Positions 9,197-18,500 of a DNA stretch of 25,120 nucleotides are shown here, piece by piece. Every line of letters begins with the position of its first letter. The stretch's first letter is position 1. Source of the stretch: Lingula anatina. Its lineage: Eukaryota > Brachiopoda > Lingulata > Lingulida > Lingulidae. Under the pieces are notes generated by a model. That model ran no database searches. It worked only from the letters and a program-made list of their open reading frames with translations, and was not told the DNA's origin. Position numbers and translations under genes: made by a program. The DNA is taken from assembly GCF_001039355.2 (NCBI RefSeq), contig NW_019773848.1, positions 22,594 to 47,713 on the forward strand. Reading direction: 5' to 3'.

Positions 9197-9717
9197 CTTA
9201 GTCGTGCTGACGGGATAAAGTTTATCCTGGGAGTGACTCTTCAGGTTCGTTGCAAATCTTAAAGATATTGTCACCCTTAGCCCAAAACTCCTTATCTACT
9301 GCCCTACATACATTCTTTTGGGTAGTAGATCAACCTTTAGTGTTCGGTGACTAAATCAATTAACATTTACACCTATGTTATCTTATGGGTTACGTCATAA
9401 TTGTGATTTTCGGGTAAAAACTTAAAGATCGATTTCTCTTTTACCTGAACACCCACGATAACAGTTCCAGCCTCGGACTGATGACACCATTTAGTACTCC
9501 AAAACCCTGCCAGCGTATTTTCTTAGTTCAGATTTTATCGTTGATAAAGCAAAAATAATGCTTTTGTTTAATGAAATTACTCTATAACAAAAGCATTTAA
9601 ACCAAAATTACGGCAAGTAATGGCAGCCCATACACTCCTGTTCAAGTCTGCTAACTTTCGTGATAAAATCCTGTTCGGGGATTAAGTTACGCCCCATACC
9701 AATTGCTAACTCACCTC
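9197..9717. other. Intergenic, nothing recognised
   Basis: Spacer between the nested elements and duplication copy A. A GTAAAAG donor-like site on the minus strand near 9440 follows a short open frame, but nothing else supports an exon. Confidence 0.4.
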
Positions 9718-11036
9718 AAAATAGAATAGGTTTAAATTGGCGACTAAAGCTTTCAGTTGCCTGTGCTTATACATTGCAACGAGCAATACATATTTAATAT
9801 TTTCGAAAGTTTTTAAAGTTGTTATAAACCAGCGCAAAGAAAGATATATTATTGAATAATTAGATGCAGGAAAAACCTCATTTTCAGTATCTGGATGATA
9901 ATAAGTAATAATATAATGATAATAATGCAAATAAATAAATTGATACAGTTAATATTTTACGTAATTTATCTAAGTGAATCAATTAAGAGAATTTCTAATA
10001 TATGTAATTTATTTAAATTAATTAGTTTATGTTGTTGATAATTAAGTGTGCTAATGTAAAAGAGGGGACACCGTCAGTATTGTGATACAAATACAGCTAG
10101 TCAGACGCTCGTGAGAATTAGCATCTGTACCGTGTTAAAAAAAGTTTGATAATGACGGATGGTAGCACTAAATAACTTTAAATCAATATTCCAAAGGCTA
10201 TTGAACATAATTGATCATATGTGTACATGTATACTGATATTCAAATTAAGTACTGAAGAGTTATTGCTACTGTTAATACTTAACTTAAACAGATTGTAAT
10301 CGCCTTACTCAATTTTCTTGGCATTTTCTATAGACAGCAAAGGTTTTCAACATTAATCACATTGTTGTTAATATCAAGATTTTGCAGCTTTATGTGGAAA
10401 AGATTAATTCTCAAAAATCCACTGCATACTTAAGAGAACGTCGTATCACATTCCCAACACCCCATTTCCATAGATTTTTAGATCGATCTATCCCTGTGGG
10501 GAGTCTAACTAGATTACTGTCAGCTTGGCCGGCTTAAGCGTTTGTCCCGCTTACTAAAAGCTGTAAGGGGGTAATTAACTATGGTGTCCGCTCGGCTGAC
10601 TGCAATTTAGCCTGAACCCCCAGGGAGTTAGGTCGATCTAAAACTTAATCTTTAGATCGATCTAAATCTCTGGGAAAGCACCCCAAGGGTCTTATCTATT
10701 CTAATACAACTACAGAGCAATAAAACATAAAAGTAAAAGATACTGCATTCGGTTGTTAGTGTAGAATTCAGTATTCAACGTTTTCCAAAGATTTGCAGGA
10801 CTAGGTTTCTGTGCTTAGCTGTACAATACAGCCTGCATGCTAGTTCTGGCGACGGTTCTAATAATACATGTATCTCTCATAGCACATTTTCCCGATTGTT
10901 TCCTAGGATAGTAAACATAAATGTTTTATCGAACAAGTCAATATCCCATAAGTGGGGATTGTGGGATACGACAATTGTGTCCAAACATTTAGAGGAGCGC
11001 CTATAACGTAGGTGTCAAAGAGATACTCTGAGCGCC
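9718..11036. other. Region upstream of nAChR exon 1, copy A
   Basis: AT-rich sequence conserved with copy B (14432-15523). It should include the promoter and 5' UTR, but no clear TATA box or initiator can be assigned. Apart from the mobile element at 10457-10685, nothing was recognised. Confidence 0.45.
10457..10685. mobile_element. TAGATCGATCTA-family element, present only in copy A
   Basis: Copy B reads CACATTCCCAAGGGTC without interruption where copy A has 229 extra bases flanked by CCCA (10453-10456 and 10682-10685). TAGATCGATCTA occurs near both ends (10479-10490 and 10653-10664), with a degenerate third copy at 10629-10640. The core AGCTGTAAGGGGGTAATTAA is the reverse complement of the matching part of the element at 8356-9196, so both belong to one family, here in the opposite orientation. 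Confidence 0.8.
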
Positions 11037-11103
11037 ATGACGATCAAATGGCTTCTTTTAAAGGTGCTTCTGTTGCAATGCAGCATTGAAGACTCAAGGG
11101 CAG

Positions 11104-12812
11104 GTAAGTGTCATGGGACAATTTGATACCTTTATTAAATGTTTCAAATATTCAAAAATGATGCACGAAAACAACATGTATTGATAACTGAAATACAAAT
11201 AAATATACTGTTAATTTTGTGATTGTTTGTTTGTGTGATTCAAACTTTTTTGGATGTGAAAATTAGAACTTAAGATTACAATACACTTGGGGCGTTTCCA
11301 ACAGAACCCTCTTTTCGATGTCACCAATATAGACTTCTATATGTGTTATTTAATTAAAGTTTTCATAAATATTCTTTATCGTGCAAATCGTTGTCTTTTT
11401 GCTGCATATACTGTAGATATTAAGGTCAGCTTGATATGTGACCCTTCCGATATGAGAATGATTGGAAGGGAAATTGGATAGCTATTTCATAAAAAATGAA
11501 AAAGTGGCTATTAACTTACTAAAACAAACAAGGCAGACTGCGACGGCGATGAAATAACAGCCTAGACAATTGAGAAAAGTCAATAACATTCAATAAATAC
11601 TCTCTGTTAAGCAAACTCAGCGTTTAAATGTCTAAATTGGACCCTGTTATCCTTTGTAAAGAAAAATATTTAAAACAGTTATGTAAATGAAAGACGCAAA
11701 ATATTACATGAGACAAATTTTGATCGTGCCCTCGCTTTCCTTCCCAACTCAACTTTTTCACAACTTATGTTTTTTCTTGTGCAGCATATTAGAGTTATAT
11801 TATGATTACTGTGAATGATATACATGTACTGTTACACTACCAGTTCTTTATTCAAATTCCTACTGTTAGGTTGAATTTTTACAATTGATTACAATACACA
11901 TAAAGTTTATAATACATTGTTTATTATATTAACAAAATACTAAACGTAAAAACAAAATAAATGATATTTCAAAGTCTGTGGAGTAGGATTAAAAATCCCT
12001 GCTACCCTTCTACCTCGTAACTTTAGTAATAGTCAGGCGGTTAGGTCCATTTTTTCAAGAATTGTGCAAAAGTTGATAAAAGCATGAGACTTTCTACGAT
12101 GAATGACCATTGGTTGTTTTTCAGTTTAATTTCATGATTACATCATAACACAATAAAAAGGAAAGTTGACCTTTTGGACAGGTGAACTGCACCATCTCTC
12201 GCCCAGATCTCCATACTGTACATGCAAATATATTCTAAAGCTCAGCTTGTTTCATAAAAAGTCCAAAACTTTGAAATTTAGCTTAGACTGCTAACCCTGC
12301 CCATTTTGTTCAGTCTCGTACCCATTTAAAAGTTCAGACGACTTTGTTTTGTTGGCCTTGTGCGTTTTTCAAGCGCCCACAATGAATGTAGTTGAGATAC
12401 CTAATAACGCCATTGTTGTTAAACCAAATCCTATGCGCTATGAGTTTTAGTTTGTTTTTTTTTTTATAACGAGATAAGATGTTTTTAATATTCTTTTTGA
12501 AAGACAACTTAGACTGCTAAGATTCTTAGAATCTTGTGCTAAAGCAGATATTTCTACTCAAGTCGTGTTATAAAGTATTTTCAATATCTTAACACTTATT
12601 AATACTCTCGGTCTCGATGGGAGACAATTTAGCTCTGGACCTTTTTTAGGAGTCTGAGATGAAATAAGATTTTTGCATAGATGGATCTAATTTCGATTAT
12701 AAATCTTTTGTCAATTACAAAACTAGCTTTATTTGAAAATAATTGCAAAAATAATTTCTTAATCATATTAGGATGAATGTTTTTTCTAATTATAAAATGA
12801 ACTTCATTCCAG
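11104..12812. other. nAChR copy A intron 1
   Basis: AT-rich intron matching copy B apart from small indels. It is the empty site for copy B's 1.35 kb insertion, reading GATTACATCATAACAC near 12135-12150. No other feature was recognised. Confidence 0.6.
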
Positions 12813-12961
12813 GCAACACCACCAACGATGAGTATTGGATAGAACAGCGCCTGTTTAACAATCTGCTGCAGCAATACAATAAGTGGGTTCGGCCCGTGAA
12901 AAACTATTCACGCGCATTGGAAGTACGCCTGTCCCTGACATTATACCAAATACTGGAAGTG

Positions 12962-13834
12962 GTAAGAGAAGGCGTTTCTCTCTCTTTCTCCCTCTCTCTC
13001 GTTTGTATGTTTTCATTACAACTGTCCTCTATATTATGGCGACTTTCAATATACGGGATTCCGTTTCTATGAGGTCTACTTCCAGTTAGTTTTCCTTTGC
13101 AAACAGTTTACATACAACACACAGAGAAAGCAAAGAAAGTACACTAATATTAAATGCAATTCAAAATCGTAAGAATGCCTTTACCATCCCGTTTGTATTA
13201 CTATCGATATTCTGAAGTCATTGTTACAAAACGACCATTTATTTGGTTGAAGAACAAAGCGACGAAATATTTGATTTTAAGGAGCAAACGATAAGAGTTT
13301 TAATAATTAATTACCACGTTGATATTTCTCAGGGAAAATATAATTGTATGAATGCTGAAATTGAATGTGAGTGGAGTTCAAGGATAATTAATGTAACAAT
13401 GTCGATAATTGATTGAATTCTAGTGTCCGTAGGATGCCATCATTTGTATGATGTACAACTTGATCTTAATGTTTTGTGACAAAGAATCTGGTACATGCGT
13501 ACCCAACATCCTTCTCTTATCCAAAATGCCAACTATTTTTTTCTGTTTATAATTAAAAATCGGTTGAATACAGAATGGCAATAATGAGAGAATTACATAT
13601 GTAGGTAAATAAAGGCCCGTTAAATGTCCGACATTTCAGCTGTCCCCTTAAACTACCAAACAAAACGTACCCTGCTCTTTTGAATTTTAGAAACCAAGCA
13701 TTGAATATGTGTCTTTGATTTTTTTTTTTTTTGTTTGTTTGTTTTACATATGTGAGATATATCCATGATATAAATTAATTTATTTTGCTGTTTTACACCC
13801 GAATAAAATATTATTTAATATATAAATTTCTAAG
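12962..13834. other. nAChR copy A intron 2
   Basis: AT-rich intron with a CTCTCTCTTTCTCCCTCTCT tract just after the donor. It is nearly identical to copy B. Nothing else was recognised; short frames running out of exon 2 into it are not coding. Confidence 0.6.
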
Positions 13835-14273
13835 GACGAAAAGAACGAGGCGCTGTTGCTGAACACATGGGTCGATATGGTAAGCTAATACTTTAGAAAT
13901 TGTTGTATTACGTTGTTGTTGTTTGTACCTGGCAATGAATGTACAGTATATTCATGTCCAATTCGATTCAAAACACATTTCAAAGTACCCATGTCTCAAC
14001 CCTCTGTTATAGTCTCAACACTGGTATTTGAAAATGGGTAAATATTGATTTTCACGTTATTTGACACAAAATGTCTGCACAGAAAGGGATTCATAGTTGG
14101 CCTTAATCGTGTCGCCAGTCGACTGAACGACATAGTGTTCACTGTCACTTATCAAAGAGGATGTCCTGTACCAATATATGGATTGATATTGCTCTTGTTT
14201 CAGCTTGACTAAATGATTCTGATTAGGACATTCGGCTTCCTCTACCCACCTGCTTCGAAAAACATTGGGATTG

Positions 14274-14431
14274 NCACGCGATCTCGCAAATTTCGCAATT
14301 TTTTTTTTCATAAAAAAAATTTTTTTTTAATTTTTTATTTTTCAATTTTTTTTTTTTCAAATTTTTTTTTTTTTCAAAAAAAAAATTTTTTTTTCAATTT
14401 TTTTTCGCTTGGCCCTCCTGGGATTCCATAA
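14274..14431. other. Low-complexity junction between copies A and B
   Basis: Starts with an N (14274) and then consists mostly of T runs, with some A runs, between two nearly identical 4.5-5.6 kb blocks. No exon or element is recognisable. It looks more like poorly resolved sequence or a gap fill than a biological spacer. Confidence 0.7.
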
Positions 14432-15523
14432 AAAATAGAATAGGTTTAAATTGGCGACTAAAGCTTTGAGTTGCCTGTGCTTATACATTGCAACGAGCAA
14501 TACATATTCAATATTTTCGAAAGTTTTTAAAATTGTTATAAATCAGCGCAAAGAAAGATATATTATTGAATAATTAGATGCAGGAAAAACCTCATTTTCA
14601 GTATCTGGATGATAATAAAGGGTTACAATATCCTTAACGTAATTAATGTAAATAAATAAATTGATACAGTTAATATTTTACGTAATTTATCTAAGTGAAT
14701 CAATTAAGAGAATTACTAATATATGTAATTTATTTAAATTAATTAGTTTATGTTGTTGATAATTAAGTGTGCTAATGTAAAAGAGGTGACATCGTCAGTA
14801 TTGTGATACAACTACAGCTAGTCAGACGCTCGTGAGAATTAGCATCTGTACCGTGTTAAAAAGAGTTTGATAATGACGGACGGTAGCACTAAATAGCTTT
14901 AAATCAATATTCCAATGGCTATTGAACATAATTGATCGTAAGTGTATACTGATAATCAAATTAAGTACTGAAGAGTTATTGCTACTGTTAATACTTAACT
15001 TAAACAGATTGTAATCGCCTTACTCAATTTTCTTGGCATTTTCCATAAACAGCAAAGGTTTTCAACATTAATCACGTTGTTAATATCAAGATTGTGCAGC
15101 TTTATGTGGAAAAGATTAATTCTCAAAAATGCACTTCATATTGAAGAGAAAGTCGTCTGCTACGTATCACATTCCCAAGGGTCTTATCTATTCTAATACA
15201 ACTACAGAGCAATAAAACATAAAAGTAAAAGATACTGCATTCGGTTGTTAGTGTAGAATTCAGTATTCAACGTTTTCCAAAGATTTGCAGGACTAGGTTT
15301 CTTAGATGTACAATACAGCCTGCATGCTAGTTCTGGCGACGGTTCTAATAATACATGTATCTCTCATAGCACATTTTCCCGATTGTTTCCTAGGATAGTA
15401 AACATAAATGTTTTATCGAACAAGTCAATATCCCATAAGTGGGGATTGTGGGATACGACAATTGTGTCCAAACATTTAGAGGAGCGCCTATAACGTTGGT
15501 GTCAGAGAGATACTCTGAGCGCC
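14432..15523. other. Region upstream of nAChR exon 1, copy B
   Basis: Presumed promoter and 5' UTR region of the complete nAChR gene, matching copy A without the 229 bp element. No core promoter motif can be assigned with confidence. Confidence 0.45.
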
Positions 15524-15590
15524 ATGACGATCAAATGGCTTTTTTTAAAGGTGCTTCTGTTGCAATGCAGCATTGAAGACACAAGGGCAG
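15524..15590 (+). CDS. nAChR exon 1: start codon and signal peptide
   Basis: ATG in GCGCCATGA. It encodes MTIKWLFLKVLLLQCSIEDT and RA, then one base before a GTAAGT donor. It differs from copy A at two residues: Leu to Phe at 7 and Ser to Thr at 20. Confidence 0.88.
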
Positions 15591-18500
15591 GTAAGTGTTA
15601 TTATTAAATGTTTCAAATGTTCAAAACTGATACACGAACACTATTGATTACTGAAATTACTGAAATAAATGTACTTTGAACTTAGTGATTGTTTTTTATG
15701 TGATTCAAACTTTTTTTGGATGTGAAAATTAGAACTTAAGATTACAATATACTTGGGGCGTTTCCAATAGAACCCTCTTATCCATATCACCAATATAGAC
15801 TTCTATATGTGTTATTTAAGTTGTTTTCGTGCGAATCCTTGTCTTTTTGCTGCATATAGATATTAAGGTCGGCTGGATATGTGACCCTTCCGATATAAGA
15901 ATGATTGGAAGGGAAATTGGATAGCTATTTCATAAAAAATGAAAAAGTGGCCATTAACTTACTCAAGACAAACAAGGCAAACTGCGACGGCGATGAAATA
16001 ACAGAGAAAAGTCAATAACATTCAACAATTACTCTCTGTTAAGCAAATTTAGCGTTTAAATGTCTAAATTGGACCCTGTTATCCTTTGTAAAGAAAAATA
16101 TTTAAAACACTTATGCAAATGAAAGACGCAAAATATTACATGAGACAAATTTTGATCGTGCCCTCGCTTTCCTTCCAAACTCAACTTTTTCACAACTTAT
16201 GTTTTTTCTTGGGCAGCATATTAGAGTTATATTATCATTACTGTGAATGATATACATGTACTGTTACACTACCAGTTCTTTATTCAAATTCCTGCTGTTA
16301 GGTTGAATTTTTACAATTGATTACAATACACATAAAGTTCATAATACATTGTTTATTAAATTAACAAAATACTAGACGTAAAAACAAAATAAATGATATT
16401 TCAAAGTCTATGGAGTAGGATTAAATATGTTTTAAAACGTTTGTTTCTGTAAAACGTTTTCTTTTTAATTCCTGCTACCTCTTCATAACTTTAGTAATAG
16501 GAGGTTAGGTCTATTTTTTCAAGAATTGTTGATAAAAGCATGAGACTTTCTACGATGAATGACCATTGGGTGTTTTTCAGTTTTATTTCATGATTACATT
16601 TTATTCACCATTGTTTATCGGCGGTTTCTCCCTTTTTACAGACACAAAACTGTGTTACTTTAATTAGTCCGAGAACCAAATATGGCCGACCCACCTGAAT
16701 ACTCCCCCACGGGATACATGTATCTATTCAGTGTCTATTAGCGGTTTAGACGGCAAGCTTTGAATTTGACCCTCGGACTAGTTAGTCCCCTATTCTGAAT
16801 GGGGCTAATGACATCGAAGATTATAGCCTGAGAGAAAAATTATTAGGCCGTGTATGAAAGATCACACAAATTAAAAATTCATGAACTTAAACGTGCTAGA
16901 TACAGTCACATCACTTAACAAGTCGTTTCACAAAAATCGCATCTCATTGTTTTGATTAACCAGTACTTGTTTAGACCCCAACGCCTTGTTTGAGTTATCA
17001 GTTTCAAGTATCTCGATTTTCACTTGCACTGAGACGGATGCAACATTTTGTAACTTAATTACCGGAAGAAAATCAGAGGTAGACCGGGTGGTTTTGTTGC
17101 GTTCATTAAGCAACCGAGTGAAATATGTTAATGTCGGTAGGCGAGACAGACACTTAAGCCGGTTAGTTGAAAGCAATCTAGTGGGACTCCCCAGGGAGTC
17201 TCGATCCAGATGGATTGATCTAGGCATGGGAACCCAGCCTTAGCCCGCAATTGAAATTTATTTTATATTATTTCTATTTATACCCCTTTAATAAATTATC
17301 TATTTATTTATATTTTATTTCTTTTATTTTTGAATGTCAAAAAAAGGTGATAATGATAGTTAAGGATAATGGCCGACGAAAACCAATATCACCCAGTGAC
17401 GTGACCCGAGGGCGGATCCAAAGATATTTTCTGACAGTCTTCCAAATCATCTTTGTTGATCCATCCTCTATTTTTGACCGTCTTCCGACAGAAAATTAGC
17501 TAACTGTTAATGTAAACTTGAAAATCTGACCGTCTTCCAGAAGACCCAGAAGACGGCCTCAATCCGCCCCCGGGTCGTCATCTTTGCCCTCATACATGTG
17601 CTGCACATGACAGTACATGTATTTATTTTATCCATTACATTGTAATTTACGTCGGCAGTGCTTGTTTCGGAGAAATCTGAATGTTCATAAAAACGCTGAG
17701 TCAACTTATCTTAACAAAACGGCTCACCCGTATACTTCTAAATTTCGGAGATGCCTCCCTATCCAGAATTAACGAACACACTATATATTGTCTTTCACCA
17801 TGTGGAAAGATTCATGCTTTTATCAACTTTGGCACAATTGTTAGACTCTACCGCCTGAATATAAGTGCCATTGGATTTCCCTTGCAGTAAATACCACTCT
17901 GGTTCTTAGAAAAAAGTTCCAAGCCCACACTTCTGTAGAGAACCATCATAACACAATAAAAAGGAAAGTTGACCTTTTGGACAGGTGAACTGCACCATCT
18001 CTCGCCCAGATCTCCATACTGTACATGCAAATATATTCTAAAGCTCAGCTTGTTTCATAAAAAGTCCAAAACTTTGAAATTTAGCTTAGACTGCTAGCCC
18101 TGCCCATTTTGTTCAGTCTCGTACCCATTTAAAAGTTCAGACGACTTTGTTTTGTTGGCCTTGTGCGTTTTTCAAGCGCCCACAATGAATGTAGTTGAGA
18201 TACCTAATAACGCCATTGTTGTTAAACCAAATCCTATGCGCTATGAGTTTTAGTTTGTTTTTTTTTTTATAACGAGATAAGATGTTTTTAATATTCTTTT
18301 TGAAAGACAACTTAGACTGCTAAGATTCTTAGAATCTTGTGCTAAAGCAGATATTTCTACTCAAGTCGTGTTATAAAGTATTTTCAATATCTTAACACTT
18401 ATTAATACTCTCGGTCTCGATGGGAGACAATTTAGCTCTGGACCTTTTTTAGGAGTCTGAGATGAAATAAGATTTTTGCATAGATGGATCTAATTTCGAT

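Larger units (their letters stand above)
11037..13879 (+). pseudogene. nAChR-like subunit, truncated duplicate (exons 1-3 only)
   Basis: Copy A exons: 11037-11103 (MTIKWLLLKVLLLQCSIEDS and RA), 12813-12961 (starts GNTTNDEYWIEQRLFNNLLQ, ends YQILEV) and 13835-13879 (DEKNEALLLNTWVDM). All frames are open and all donors and acceptors are intact. No exons 4-6 follow before copy B begins, so alone it encodes only about 87 residues. Because exon 3 ends and exon 4 starts in phase 0, it could in principle splice to exon 4 at 20243 as an alternative 5' end. It could equally be the other allele, misplaced in the assembly. Compared with copy B, exons 2 and 3 are identical and exon 1 has two amino-acid changes. 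Confidence 0.75.
9718..14273. repeat. Direct duplication, copy A (nAChR exons 1-3 and upstream region)
   Basis: Near-identical to 14432-20073 in the same orientation. It starts at AAAATAGAATAGG and breaks off at AACATTGGGATTG just before the N at 14274. It contains nAChR exons 1, 2 and 3 with intact splice sites. It carries an inserted element (10457-10685) absent from copy B and lacks the 1.35 kb insert that copy B has. Confidence 0.92.
16600..17946. mobile_element. 1.35 kb insertion block in nAChR intron 1, absent from copy A
   Basis: Copy A reads GATTACATCATAACAC. Copy B has GATTACAT, then about 1.35 kb, then CATCATAACAC, so a CAT triplet flanks the insert. Inside are an inverted pair (TTAGTCCGAG near 16664, CTCGGACTA near 16773), a TAGATCGATCTA-type arm (about 17130-17240) and a small MITE (17397-17580). 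No transposase was recognised; short open frames on both strands look incidental. It may be several nested insertions rather than one element. Confidence 0.65.

Noticed and set aside
9440-9512. Minus-strand exon-like segment with a GTAAAAG donor (LAGFWSTKWCHQSEAGTVIV)
   Set aside because: No acceptor, neighbouring exon or family match could be tied to it, and its donor is weak.
9706-9930. Minus-strand frame ending at a GTGAGT donor-like site where duplication copy A begins
   Set aside because: The corresponding sequence in copy B lacks the donor, and the peptide is low-complexity and unrecognised. The coincidence with the duplication edge is probably chance.
12629-12874. An 81-residue minus-strand frame repeated at 18432-18677
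   Set aside because: It is conserved only because the whole block is duplicated. It is antisense to exon 2 and has no recognisable protein features.
12773-13089. Open frames of about 99 and 68 residues overlapping nAChR exon 2 (also at 18576-18892)
   Set aside because: They read through the GTAAGA donor into the CT-rich intron or use the wrong frame; the spliced exon explains the conserved part.
14213-14431. Open frame rich in Phe and Lys at the junction of the two copies
   Set aside because: It is a translation of T and A runs next to an N.
16928-17243. Overlapping open frames on both strands within the copy B insertion
   Set aside because: They overlap a transposon arm with inverted-repeat structure and have no recognisable protein content.
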